A stretch of 64,000 nt of DNA from Parabacteroides sp. PF5-9 (lineage in GTDB: Bacteria > Bacteroidota > Bacteroidia > Bacteroidales > Tannerellaceae), in contig NZ_JARXWG010000012.1 of assembly GCF_029893105.1 (NCBI RefSeq), positions 1-64,000 of the forward strand, in the 5' to 3' direction. Both the position numbers and the translations under genes were made by a program. Below, piece after piece: positions 18,643-28,121 of this stretch (its first letter is position 1; the number at the start of each line of letters is the position of its first letter). The notes under the pieces are model-generated. The model was not told the origin of the DNA. It saw only the letters and a program-made list of their open reading frames with translations, and did not search any database.

Positions 18643-18740
18643 ATTAATCGTCTACCAATTGGTAGACGATCGGGACACAGTTGGTAGACGATAGTGATCC
18701 AATTGGTAGACGATAGTGACACAGCTGTTAGACGATTAAT
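18643..18740. repeat. Family B array, copy 1
   Basis: A 98-bp element. TTGGTAGACGAT starts at 18659, 18681 and 18703 and a variant (CTGTTAGACGAT) at 18725, so the period is exactly 22 bp. The left end holds a perfect 24-bp palindrome (18647-18670) and the outer ends ATTAATCGTCTA / TAGACGATTAAT are inverted. A copy of the same length in the opposite orientation is at 50117-50214. It lies about 95 bases past the stop codon of the minus-strand RND gene. Confidence 0.9.
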
Positions 18741-18834
18741 CTAATTATATAAAAACAGTCACTCCTCTACATGATTTGTAGAGAGGATAACGTACTTTTT
18801 TTTACAAGAACCAAAAGGGGATGAAACCTTGGTA

Positions 18835-21800
18835 TTACCTCTTCATTGCCTTACGCGACAAGGCAAAAACCGGTAGATAAAAGAAAATACCGACTACCGA
18901 CATAATTAGTCCGCCGATCGTTCCGGCAGCCAAAGGAAACCAGAATGCCTCTTTATCTAATCCGATCAAAAAGGGAATGAAGCCAAGTATAGTAGATACA
19001 ACAGTCAGGAATATCGGTACGATTTTGGCATTCCAGGCTTTCAGGTAAAGCCTTAAGGGGGACATTCGCGGATGAGTTACACATAACTGATTGTATTCGT
19101 TTAATATGTATATACTGGCATTGACCGTAATACCACACAACAATACAAAAGAGGCAAACCCTCCCTGGTCAAAGTTCAGCTTAAACCAGTAGAATGTCAG
19201 GAATACACCTATGTATGAGATCGGGATCACAAAAATAACGGCCAACGGCTGTTTCAAGGAGTTGAATAGAATACTTGTTGTAAAAAAGATAATTACAATG
19301 ATCAATAAAAGGAGTACATATTGCTGATTGTCTTTCTTTCCCCACGACCAATAACTGGCTTGTGATTCGGCGGTATAGCCCATTGGCAACTTCGCATTAA
19401 AAGCTTTCAATACCCGTTCTTGAATCCGTTGACCCTGCGTATTGGCTCCTATATATTCATATTGTACACAAAGTTTATATTGTTGATTTTCTTTGACGAC
19501 CTTCTGAGGCACTTGTCCTTTTCCTATGGTCGCCAGATCCGATAGTTTATATTGTTTATCTCTTATTTGCTGGGGTACATACTGCATACTCCAGATATCG
19601 AACTCATGCGATTGACGGGAAGTCAGTTTAAGACGTTCGCTCTCATTATCAACGATGATATCTCCGGTATATAAATCGCGGACAAAAACCGGATTCAACG
19701 AGGCAAACAATTCTATCGGACGAATATTTTCCTGAGCCATCCGCCCTCTATCCAGGTCAAAATAAAATTCCTGATAATCATCCTTCCAATATGAAAACTC
19801 CGCATTGATCAACACCTCCCGGATACGCCTATAGGTCAAAAGTTCCTCGCGCAGGTGTTCTGCCCAATCATACAGTTCATCATAGTTGTAACCAAACATC
19901 TCGATACGGAACGAACCGGCACTTTCCCGTACATCATTATTAAATCCCTGATCCATAAGCCCCCAGACGCTCCAGCTTCCACCTCCCAGTTCAAGCGCTT
20001 TACTTACGATCCGGTTTTTCAGGGTATAGGGAAATCCGGAACGTTCGCTGGCTTTCGTAAAATAAATATTGATACTGGCTTGCCGGGCATTATAGATCGA
20101 TGTCTGAAACTGGCGAATCTCTTTATAACCGCTCAGAAAAGCTTCCATCTGTTTGATCAGATGGTTCATCTGATCAAGTGTCGTCCCATTGGGAAGAGAG
20201 GCGCTGACATGCAAAACTGTTTCATCATTCCGGGTAAAATAACTCCCTTCATATACTTTCTGAACAAAAAGGCGCAAACTTCCCCCCAGTCCTTTGTCGA
20301 TGACCGGTTTTATTTTTTCTTTATAGGTATTATTTTTAGCCAGTTGATTATACCATTCGGCTACTGTTTTTTTCAACTCTCCGCTCCTACTTGTATCGAC
20401 TAACTCTTCCTCTTCCAATTCGATTTTTTCCGGTAATAAAAAGACCGGCAAACCAAAAACAAGGAGAATAATCAGACAGGCCAGCTTACGCCAACGGATA
20501 AAAAAACGGATCTGTTTCTCGTAATAGCGGGTAAAATAAACGGGAAGCCGCCGAATAAACCGGTTGACCTTGGGTAATCGTACCGATCGCTGTTTTTTTC
20601 TATCTGCCGGTGTCATCAATCCCATCTTATCGATCATGGCCGGCACCAGGAACAATGCGATCAATAAAGAGACTGCTAAATTGATCATCACCACAGCAGC
20701 AAAGTCCTGAAGATTCAAACGAATTTTTTCATCCAGAAAAAAGATAATCGATAAGGCAGCTATAGTGGTCAGGGTGGCTGTCAGTATGGATAAAAAAGCC
20801 CCGCGGTTTTGCCTGTTACGGATATGATCGGTCATCACGATGGTATTATCGATAATCAGGCTTAAAGAAATCGTTATTCCGGCCAATGAATACAATTGAA
20901 TCTCCAACTGCAAGGCATAATACAGGATCACGGCGATAGAAAGGTTGACGACCAAACTGACCAGAATAAGAAAAAGATAACGCACATTCCGGGTAATCAA
21001 CAATACAAACAGTAAAAGGATCAGTATCGTCAATCCGCTTCGTAAATAAATCTTATCCAACTCTGTCTGGATATATTCGGTGGCATCATAGCTGGTATAG
21101 ACCTCATATCCCTCAGGAAGTAAGGAACGGATATGTTGCATCTCTTCTTTGACCTTTTTAGCCAGTTCCAATTGATTGGCGGTTTCTTCGGCGCGTATCG
21201 ACAGATAGATGGAGTTCAAGCCGTTGATACGGTAGTAGTTTTGGGGAGTCGCCTCCTGCCGGGTGACCTTCAGTAGTTGATCCAGACGGATTAGTTTTCC
21301 TTCTTTTCCTTTTAAGGTAATTCGTGCAGGATCAAAACCATTTTCTCCTGATTCGGGAATAAGTGCCAGACGGATCCACTCTTTTGAAGAGGCATCGCTT
21401 TGTGAAACGGCGGCAATTCCTAAAAACGCTTTTTGATAATATTCCCGTATAGCGGTCTGTATATCATCTAATGTTATGCCCAGCACCACCAGTTGCCGGC
21501 TATCATACTCCAATCGCCACTCCATAGGAGTTGCTCCGGTGACATCAATGCGATAAATCCCATCTATTCCCGACAGACGGGGTTTGATCTGATCCTCGGC
21601 AAATCGTTGAATAAAAATAGGTGTAGCCGCTGCATTGAGGGTATAGACAATAAAGGGACGCGATTCCAAATCATCGGGTCTACTCATTTCAAGAATAGGA
21701 TAACTCAATCCATCGGGCAATCCCGGCCAGGTCTGACGAATAATGGTAGAAGCCTCAAAACGAGCCGCATCGATATTGGTATACTTATCCAGTTCCAATC

Positions 21801-22068
21801 GGATATTGCCATAACCATTTCCCGATGTCGAATAAATATGCTTAATCCCTTTTATCCGAGCCAGCATCGCCTCCAACCGTGAAGTAACTTCTATCTCTAT
21901 CACCCGAGCCGAGTTGTAAGGCATGGTATAACTAACAGTCAATTGTGGTAAGGTTCGCGACGGAGAAAGTTTAATCGGCAACAATGGGATAAACGCCAAT
22001 CCAGCCAAAGCCACACATAAAAAGGTGACAATAAGCGTGAAAGAGGATATTTTAGGCGAGGACTTCAA
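18835..22068 (-). CDS. RND efflux permease, second of the operon
   Basis: Inner-membrane proton-driven RND transporter of 1077 aa (AcrB/MdtBC-type superfamily). The layout is the usual twofold one: a first membrane helix near 10-30, a periplasmic porter region, helices at about 345-480, a second periplasmic region, and helices at about 895-1070. The TM4 segment reads SLSLIIDNTIVMTDHIRNR, which keeps the Asp expected for proton relay. It is the last gene of the operon adaptor, permease 1, outer-membrane factor, permease 2, after a 76-base gap. A second, divergent permease in the same operon suggests a hetero-oligomeric pump or two substrate ranges; substrate is not deducible. Confidence 0.92.
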   Translation of the reverse strand: MKSSPKISSFTLIVTFLCVALAGLAFIPLLPIKLSPSRTLPQLTVSYTMPYNSARVIEIEVTSRLEAMLARIKGIKHIYSTSGNGYGNIRLELDKYTNIDAARFEASTIIRQTWPGLPDGLSYPILEMSRPDDLESRPFIVYTLNAAATPIFIQRFAEDQIKPRLSGIDGIYRIDVTGATPMEWRLEYDSRQLVVLGITLDDIQTAIREYYQKAFLGIAAVSQSDASSKEWIRLALIPESGENGFDPARITLKGKEGKLIRLDQLLKVTRQEATPQNYYRINGLNSIYLSIRAEETANQLELAKKVKEEMQHIRSLLPEGYEVYTSYDATEYIQTELDKIYLRSGLTILILLLFVLLITRNVRYLFLILVSLVVNLSIAVILYYALQLEIQLYSLAGITISLSLIIDNTIVMTDHIRNRQNRGAFLSILTATLTTIAALSIIFFLDEKIRLNLQDFAAVVMINLAVSLLIALFLVPAMIDKMGLMTPADRKKQRSVRLPKVNRFIRRLPVYFTRYYEKQIRFFIRWRKLACLIILLVFGLPVFLLPEKIELEEEELVDTSRSGELKKTVAEWYNQLAKNNTYKEKIKPVIDKGLGGSLRLFVQKVYEGSYFTRNDETVLHVSASLPNGTTLDQMNHLIKQMEAFLSGYKEIRQFQTSIYNARQASINIYFTKASERSGFPYTLKNRIVSKALELGGGSWSVWGLMDQGFNNDVRESAGSFRIEMFGYNYDELYDWAEHLREELLTYRRIREVLINAEFSYWKDDYQEFYFDLDRGRMAQENIRPIELFASLNPVFVRDLYTGDIIVDNESERLKLTSRQSHEFDIWSMQYVPQQIRDKQYKLSDLATIGKGQVPQKVVKENQQYKLCVQYEYIGANTQGQRIQERVLKAFNAKLPMGYTAESQASYWSWGKKDNQQYVLLLLIIVIIFFTTSILFNSLKQPLAVIFVIPISYIGVFLTFYWFKLNFDQGGFASFVLLCGITVNASIYILNEYNQLCVTHPRMSPLRLYLKAWNAKIVPIFLTVVSTILGFIPFLIGLDKEAFWFPLAAGTIGGLIMSVVGIFFYLPVFALSRKAMKR

Positions 22069-22144
22069 TTTAGAATGATTAATTGTTAATGATGAAGATT
22101 AATTTATTTTCTTTCTTCCAATTGTCAATTGTCAATTACGATCA
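22069..22144. repeat. AATTGTC / ATTAATTG filler inside the RND operon
   Basis: The gap between the outer-membrane factor and the second permease is made of ATTAATTGTTAATG and tandem CAATTGTCAATTGTCAATT words of the dispersed AT-rich type. No promoter box was seen. Confidence 0.55.
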
Positions 22145-22168
22145 TCAGTTGACAATCTGATGATCGTA
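22137..22168. repeat. Perfect 12-bp inverted repeat over the TolC-like stop codon
   Basis: TACGATCATCAG (22137-22148) and CTGATGATCGTA (22157-22168) are exact inverses with an 8-base loop. The right arm and loop encode the last residues of the outer-membrane factor and the left arm includes its stop codon at 22145-22147. There is no T-run, so it could influence expression of the permease gene downstream, or mark an insertion edge of the adjacent filler. Confidence 0.7.
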
Positions 22169-23626
22169 GTCGAACTCTTTACTCAGAGAAAAACCTGTCT
22201 CAAAATCATATAAGGTGAGTTTTCGGATTTTATAATAACTCAACCAATAATTTTGTAAAGCCAGTATATAATTACGTTGTGCTTCCTGTTGCCGGTTTAA
22301 CGAAAGCGTCAAGCTGTTAATATCGGCTTTTCCGATCATAAAACGTTGTTTGTTTTCATGATAAGCGCTGACAGCCAGTTCCAATGCTTCTTCTGCACTG
22401 GTTATCAGATCCTGCTGAATATTGAAATCGCTGACGGTCATAATAATGTCTTCTTCTACCGTTAACTCTTCCTGACGGGCTGAAATCTGTACCACATTCA
22501 GATTGTTTTTGGCAATATTATGTTTTCCTTTACGAACTCCCCAATCGACCAACGGTATAGAAAGCGACACTGAGACAATATCTTGTTGTAACGGATCCCG
22601 GTAAGCATCTTTCAGACTACCGGCCACCTGATTGAAACCGATACTGGCATTCAACGACGCATTAAACAAAGCTTCTTTTTTCGTTTTATCCACCTGTTGT
22701 TCGGCCTCCAGTACTTGTTGCTGTAAATCCAGAAACTTAGGATTATTGGTACGGGCATATATGAGTGCTTCATCAACAGAAATAGTCATATCCCGCGGCC
22801 GATCCGGCAAGACCAACCGTATCTCCGTATTTTTGTCGAAATTAAGGTACGACGCCAGACTAAACATGGCTCGTTTCAAGGCGATATCTGCATTCTGCAG
22901 ACTGTTTCGTGCATTGACCGCATCAAGCTTCAAGGTCAATAAATCTCCCTGGCTGATCGACGCAATTTTATGTCGCTCTTGTCCGGTTCGGTAAAGTGTA
23001 TCTGTCGATGCTACATTCTCTTTATGCAGATCATATTCGGCCTGAGCCATAGCTAATGCAAAAAAATAAGCCGTCGCTTGTTCGCTTAATTGCTCCACAT
23101 TATAAAGTAACTCCTTTTTGGCTTTCTCAAACTTAAGCGGTTCAATCTTTCGCTCCCAATAAAAAGGGTTATAACCGATCAGGTTTTGCCTGTAACCAAT
23201 CCGGATCGGAACAGTGGTATATTGAGTGGACTTATTATCTCCGAAATTTCGGATATAACCTAATTCAGAGTCCACAAAAAAACTACCGCCTAAAGGATCA
23301 AAATTCTGGGTAATCAACAGATTGCCACCAGCATAATACGATTGCTGTTCCCGATAGACATCTATATCTGTCTCCGAATCATACCGCCGGGTAATATCCC
23401 GGTAATACTGAGCGGGGGTCAGATTCAATGTTAGACTCGGAAGTCGTCCGGCCTTATAGGTACGATACTGCCAATAATCGGCCAGATACATGTTGCGGCT
23501 ACGAAAAGCTTCCAGCGAACTGTCGGCCGCCAATGTGATTGTTTTTTCCAGTGTTAAGACAAGTTGCGCCTGTAGTGTTGCCGTAAAAAAACAGATCGTG
23601 CATAGTATTATTTTCAGAGGTCTCAT
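22145..23626 (-). CDS. TolC-family outer-membrane efflux protein
   Basis: Outer-membrane factor that forms the exit channel of the RND pump, 493 aa from the chosen start. This start (MRPLKIILCTICFF) gives a signal peptide ending near LQAQ and begins 7 bases after the stop codon of permease 1; an upstream start at 23701 would overlap that gene and destroy the signal. The long helical segments (about 185-260 and 310-470, e.g. LSEQATAYFFALAMAQAEYDL) and the repeated halves are typical. It belongs to the four-gene efflux operon. Confidence 0.92.
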   Translation of the reverse strand: MRPLKIILCTICFFTATLQAQLVLTLEKTITLAADSSLEAFRSRNMYLADYWQYRTYKAGRLPSLTLNLTPAQYYRDITRRYDSETDIDVYREQQSYYAGGNLLITQNFDPLGGSFFVDSELGYIRNFGDNKSTQYTTVPIRIGYRQNLIGYNPFYWERKIEPLKFEKAKKELLYNVEQLSEQATAYFFALAMAQAEYDLHKENVASTDTLYRTGQERHKIASISQGDLLTLKLDAVNARNSLQNADIALKRAMFSLASYLNFDKNTEIRLVLPDRPRDMTISVDEALIYARTNNPKFLDLQQQVLEAEQQVDKTKKEALFNASLNASIGFNQVAGSLKDAYRDPLQQDIVSVSLSIPLVDWGVRKGKHNIAKNNLNVVQISARQEELTVEEDIIMTVSDFNIQQDLITSAEEALELAVSAYHENKQRFMIGKADINSLTLSLNRQQEAQRNYILALQNYWLSYYKIRKLTLYDFETGFSLSKEFDYDHQIVN

Positions 23627-23633
23627 ATGTCTT

Positions 23634-26600
23634 CTAGGCTTGTTTTCTGTAAATAAACCAATATACCAACGGAATAATAAATAGACTGACAGCCGTACCA
23701 ACTATCATGGCTGAGATCATGGCTATAGATAGTGGTTTCTGTAATTCACTGCCCATATCAAAAGAGAACAGTAACGGTACCATCGCAAAAATAGTGGTCA
23801 GCGATGTCATAACAATCGGACGCAAACGACGGCGACCCGCTTCATGAATCGCCTCCATAAGGGGTACGCCACTTTTTCGAAGTTCATTGATGGCATCCAG
23901 TTTCAATATAGAGTCATTAATAATAATCCCGCAGGTGACGACTATACCTATTGCACTCATCAGATTCAAGGTATGTCCGCAAATCCAAAGAACTAACAAA
24001 GCAGCTGCAACGTCAATCGGAAGTTCCAATAAAACAATGAACGGCTGCAAAAAACTTTCAAACTGTGCCGCCAGAATAAAATACATCAACAATACAGAAA
24101 TAAATAAAATAACCACCAGTTCGTTCAACATCTGCTTATTGGCAAAGAAACTTCCCGAAAAATCGATATCCCACAAGGAGGCTTGGGAGTTATTCGCCGA
24201 TGAAACAGAAGAGGTAAAACCAGCTGAATGGGCTGTCTGTCTGATATTATCGATCAATTGTTCCGGTCTCTTTACATCGAAAAAACGGAAAGGGATCAAT
24301 TCTCCGTTCTTGCCGGCAGTAATACTTTTAAGATCTTCACCTGGACTTATACGCACCAATGACTTTAAGGGAACCTGATGAACTGTATGCGTTTGATCGG
24401 GCATTGTCCTTACGAGTGTACGATCCAGAATTTCATTAATTGTCTGCTCACTACCGGCTAGTGTGATGGGTAAATATTGCTGATAAGAACGTAAGGTTGC
24501 GATCTCATTTTCTTTAAATGCGGTTTTTAGGACACGGTAAACCTCCGTGTAGTCAATATTATACAGTAATAATTTTTCACGATCAACCGATATATTCAAT
24601 TGATTGTCAAAAGCGATACCGACTGGTGTATATCCGGTTCCTTTTCTTAGCGTTTGCTCGATATGACGTATCTGAACAGCATCCGGCGCTTCCGCTTTAT
24701 TGCGGGAGTAAAACTCGGCCACAATGTCGGCTTCTCCGGTGACAAACAATTTCTCAAAGACCGTCTCCGGTGGAGAAAAAGAGATAACTGCTGAAGGATA
24801 ATATTGCCCAATCCATCGGACAATTTGCTCCTGCAAAAGAGGGATATCATCGGTTCGTTCTGTTTTAAAATAGAGTTCGGCCTCCGATACAGACAGATCC
24901 AACTCGCGGTTGAGTAAGAACTGCTGTAAACCGATATATGCTGTATGTTCAACACCTCCTTTTTTATCCACCTCAATAAAAAGTGTACGTACCCGTTGCC
25001 GGTTTTCATCCACATGTATATTTTCATTCCATTCGATATGCATGATCAGTTCATTCTGATCGATTATCGGCATTCGACTTGTGGGGATCACATAAAAAAG
25101 GAGTACAGATAAAGGTATACTCAATACAACAAACAGACCGGCGACTCTTTTATGTCTAAACACAAAATCAACCCCTCGGACATATCCGCGGTCGAGTGTA
25201 TGGACTTTTATCGGATTATTGATCTTTATATTCCACCCTGTTTTTTTCATTTCCGGAATACTATAAACCAGCTTATACAAGACCGGTAAAAGCATAATAC
25301 CGGTAAAATACGACACCAGCAATCCGACTGTCACAGCAAAAGCCTGATCATAAAAAATTGCCCCTGCAATTCCACTCATAAATACCAACGGAACAAAAAC
25401 GGCTATGGTGGTAAATGTAGAACTTAGCATAGGAGTGACGACCTCCGTCGTCCCTTTGATACACGCTTCGTTCAATGAATCTCCACGCAACTGATACTGA
25501 GCTATGTTTTCCGTGACGATGATCGAACTGTCGATCATCATACCCAAAGCCAGAATCAATCCGGATAGGGAGATTATATTCAATGACATATTAAACAGGT
25601 AGAAAAACAGAAAACTGATGACTATACTCACCACCATACTTAAAGCAATCACAAACGGACTTTTTATATCTCCCAGAAACAGAACAGCTACAATACAAAT
25701 GAAGATAAAGCCCAACGACAAGTTTTCTTTCAGATTTGAGATCGTATAATCCAAAAGCTCAGTCTGGTTACGTGTGATTGTAAATTCAATATCCGGATAG
25801 ATCGATGTAAAATAATCGGTCACTTCAGCCAATGATTCTTTCATCTGATCCATATTCTCGTCAGCCTGTTTGATGATGGCCAAAGTCACAGCACGCTCGC
25901 CATTAGCCATCGACAATCCGGACTGTTTCTCCGGAGCAATAGCGACTACAGCCAGGTCTTTCAATTGAAATAACCGGTCATTTTTACGGATATAGATATT
26001 TTCGACATCCGCTTGTGTGCGTAATAAGGTCGAGAATTTAATATTGTATTCATAATAACCATCCCGAACCGTCATACTGCCCGGCTCAATATTATTGGCG
26101 GCTAATGTTGTTTCAATATCACTTAGCGAGATATCTGCAATTTCCAGTAATTTTAAATCCGGAACGATCTGTAACTGTTTTTGTTGCATACCCGTTATAT
26201 CCACCATGGCTACTTCGGGCAATTGTTCGATCCGTCTTTTTATGACCGATTCCGCAAACTCACACAATTCGAGGAAAGCAGAACTTTCCTCTTCCTGTTG
26301 TAAGTTGAACGCTGAAAGTTTAGAGTTATTTGAGTTACTCACATTGTCCATTGCCCATTGTCCATTGTCCTTTATATTCTCGTTTTCTGTTTTAATCGTC
26401 AGATTCAAACAGAAAACAGGAATATCCGTTGCACTGGCTTTTATAACCCTTGGCCGTTCCATATCACGCGGCAAATAATTCATAGCCACATCAATCTTTT
26501 CATTGACCTCGATAAATGCCAGATCGGTATCTGTTCCAAAGTCAAAACTCAACCGGATAATCCCAGACCCGTCGCGTGTCTCACTCTGAATATCCCGCAG

Positions 26601-26822
26601 ACGGGCAACCTGCATCAACTGCTGTCGTATCGGTTTTACCACCGTATTCTCCAACTCACGGGCCGAACTGTTCTGTACGGTCACCTGTACCGTTATTTCC
26701 GGTATAGCAATATCCGGTAATAAAGAGATAGGCAACGTAAAATAAGTCACCAACCCGACAATAAAACAGGCAGTGAAAGCCATAAGAACGGCTATGGGAC
26801 GGTCAAGTAAAAATTTTACCAT
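23634..26822 (-). CDS. RND efflux permease, first of the operon
   Basis: RND transporter of 1062 aa from the start MVKFLLDRPIAV, the usual beginning of this family; the 16 codons upstream in frame are AT-rich filler. The first helix is at about 10-30 and the TM4 segment LGMMIDSSIIVTENIA has the expected Asp. Near residues 150-190 there is an insertion of about 25-30 residues (around KDNGQWAMDN and SNSNNSKLSAF) encoded by a dispersed AATTGTC/ATTGTCC repeat at 26304-26378, in frame, within the first periplasmic porter region. The rest of the protein looks intact. It follows the adaptor gene and precedes the outer-membrane factor by 7 bases. Confidence 0.93.
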   Translation of the reverse strand: MVKFLLDRPIAVLMAFTACFIVGLVTYFTLPISLLPDIAIPEITVQVTVQNSSARELENTVVKPIRQQLMQVARLRDIQSETRDGSGIIRLSFDFGTDTDLAFIEVNEKIDVAMNYLPRDMERPRVIKASATDIPVFCLNLTIKTENENIKDNGQWAMDNVSNSNNSKLSAFNLQQEEESSAFLELCEFAESVIKRRIEQLPEVAMVDITGMQQKQLQIVPDLKLLEIADISLSDIETTLAANNIEPGSMTVRDGYYEYNIKFSTLLRTQADVENIYIRKNDRLFQLKDLAVVAIAPEKQSGLSMANGERAVTLAIIKQADENMDQMKESLAEVTDYFTSIYPDIEFTITRNQTELLDYTISNLKENLSLGFIFICIVAVLFLGDIKSPFVIALSMVVSIVISFLFFYLFNMSLNIISLSGLILALGMMIDSSIIVTENIAQYQLRGDSLNEACIKGTTEVVTPMLSSTFTTIAVFVPLVFMSGIAGAIFYDQAFAVTVGLLVSYFTGIMLLPVLYKLVYSIPEMKKTGWNIKINNPIKVHTLDRGYVRGVDFVFRHKRVAGLFVVLSIPLSVLLFYVIPTSRMPIIDQNELIMHIEWNENIHVDENRQRVRTLFIEVDKKGGVEHTAYIGLQQFLLNRELDLSVSEAELYFKTERTDDIPLLQEQIVRWIGQYYPSAVISFSPPETVFEKLFVTGEADIVAEFYSRNKAEAPDAVQIRHIEQTLRKGTGYTPVGIAFDNQLNISVDREKLLLYNIDYTEVYRVLKTAFKENEIATLRSYQQYLPITLAGSEQTINEILDRTLVRTMPDQTHTVHQVPLKSLVRISPGEDLKSITAGKNGELIPFRFFDVKRPEQLIDNIRQTAHSAGFTSSVSSANNSQASLWDIDFSGSFFANKQMLNELVVILFISVLLMYFILAAQFESFLQPFIVLLELPIDVAAALLVLWICGHTLNLMSAIGIVVTCGIIINDSILKLDAINELRKSGVPLMEAIHEAGRRRLRPIVMTSLTTIFAMVPLLFSFDMGSELQKPLSIAMISAMIVGTAVSLFIIPLVYWFIYRKQA
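26304..26378. repeat. Dispersed AT-rich repeat within the RND permease coding sequence
   Basis: The plus strand reads CATTGTCCATTGCCCATTG followed by TCCATTGTCC (26342-26370), the same type of tandem word seen in intergenic filler elsewhere in this window. It spans 25 codons without a stop or frameshift, giving a Gly/Asn/Asp/Ser-rich insert unlike the surrounding porter domain. Confidence 0.75.
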
Positions 26823-26968
26823 ACTAAAATTTTTACTTGAAATAGACAATTGAGAATAGACAATTGACAATTAGAAATACTTCTGATTATCATTAAGTAA
26901 GGATGAACGCTATATTTTATCATGTTCTTTACAACCATATTTTTCTTATAATTTTCAATTATCAATTG

Positions 26969-28045
26969 TCAATTCGAATCTTCTGTCTCGTTTACCACAA
27001 CAGAAGATTCGTGCGCCAAATTAATATTCCCCGACGTAATGACAATATCACCATCTTTCAGTCCTTCCGTTACGGTAAAATGCTCCGCGTTTTCCAGTCC
27101 GGTCTGCACATAATTCCAATAAGATTTTCCATTAACCAATGTAAAAACGACCTGTTTCCCGGAACGTAAAACAACTGCCGCTTTGGGAACCACCAATTGA
27201 TTGCCTAATGCACGTTGAACACTGACCCGCACATTCATTCCTTCGAACAAATTACCTTTACTGTTTACCGCTGCTTTGACCTGAACCATTCCATTTACAT
27301 CAACCACAGGATTAATTTCGGTAATCCGCCCCTCCGTCTTTATTTCTGTCGCTGCAAAAGGAGACACTTCTACCCTATCCCCGGTTTTTATCAATGGTAA
27401 TTCACTTTCCAAAACCGTAAAAGCAGCTTCCAGGCTGTTCGGATTAATAACCGTACAAAAAAGATCCGAGGGTGAAGCAATATTCTGTTCTTTGGTGAAG
27501 AGATTAGCAACAACGCCATCAAAGGGCGCAGTCAGTATGGCTTGTTCCTCTTCATGCCGGGCTAGTTGATATTGGATAAGTGCACCGTCATAACCACTTT
27601 TCGTCCGTACCAACTGCATCGTTGCCGCCGGTACTTTAGCCGAATCTTCCAACATATATCCCTGGCCGATCAACACATCCTGCAATTCCAGGCGGGCACG
27701 TTCCAAAGCATCTTTGGCTTGAACAGTTTTGTTATTTAAACGAAAAGCGGCTAATTCCGCCAGTTTTTGTCCCTTACTGACACGATCTCCATTTTTTACA
27801 TAGATCTTTGCGATCGGTTCAGCCGATTCAAAATGCAGATCGACATATTGACGGGCAGAAAGCCTGCCGTTACTGATCAACTCATGATTGAAATCGGCTT
27901 CTTTCAAGGTCATGACTGTGACCCGTGTTGTCTCTTCCGGCAAAATCGTTTCAATGGAATCTTCTTCCGTGTTCTTCTCTTTTGAATCACCGCAACTCAC
28001 AAAGAGTGCAAGAAATATAAAGGCTAGTAGATTGTAGTATTTCAT
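26969..28045 (-). CDS. RND periplasmic adaptor (membrane-fusion protein), lipoprotein
   Basis: 358 aa adaptor linking RND permease and outer-membrane factor. A lipoprotein signal ends ALFVSC at residue 19. The barrel-sandwich (lipoyl-like) halves are visible around YVDLHFESAEPIAKIYVKNGDRVSKGQKL (about 68-95, in shorter pieces) and ILTAPFDGVVANLF (about 170), separated by a short hairpin, and the C-terminal membrane-proximal part contains VVPKAAVVLRSGKQVVF. It is the first gene of the efflux operon; a 146-base gap with AATTGTC-type repeats separates it from permease 1. A TATATTTG box lies upstream. Confidence 0.93.
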   Translation of the reverse strand: MKYYNLLAFIFLALFVSCGDSKEKNTEEDSIETILPEETTRVTVMTLKEADFNHELISNGRLSARQYVDLHFESAEPIAKIYVKNGDRVSKGQKLAELAAFRLNNKTVQAKDALERARLELQDVLIGQGYMLEDSAKVPAATMQLVRTKSGYDGALIQYQLARHEEEQAILTAPFDGVVANLFTKEQNIASPSDLFCTVINPNSLEAAFTVLESELPLIKTGDRVEVSPFAATEIKTEGRITEINPVVDVNGMVQVKAAVNSKGNLFEGMNVRVSVQRALGNQLVVPKAAVVLRSGKQVVFTLVNGKSYWNYVQTGLENAEHFTVTEGLKDGDIVITSGNINLAHESSVVVNETEDSN

Positions 28046-28113
28046 AAGGCTAACAATTTCATTTACACCAAAAAAACAAGAGTAAAATACAAATATTCAT
28101 GACTTGCTTTTCG

Positions 28114-28121
28114 CAAATATA
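28114..28121 (-). promoter_or_regulatory. -7 box of the RND operon promoter
   Basis: TATATTTG on the minus strand matches TAnnTTTG, 68 bases ahead of the adaptor start codon. A -33 TTG at normal spacing was not found. Confidence 0.45.

Noticed and set aside
18372-18647. Open frame beginning MHNPGSIRYAPLHPG, matched by a similar frame on the minus strand at 28529-28711
   Set aside because: Both are read out of family C elements. The differences between the two copies are mostly amino-acid-changing (Gly/Cys, Ser/Leu, Lys/Glu, His/Gln, Asp/Tyr) and the tails diverge, so the frame is not under coding selection; it results from the conserved stem.
19855-20403. 182-codon open frame opposite the second RND permease
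   Set aside because: It lies wholly inside a well-supported permease gene and has no recognisable features.
23627-23701. Upstream start for the TolC-like protein
   Set aside because: It would overlap the preceding gene and put a non-signal stretch before an evident signal peptide at 23626.
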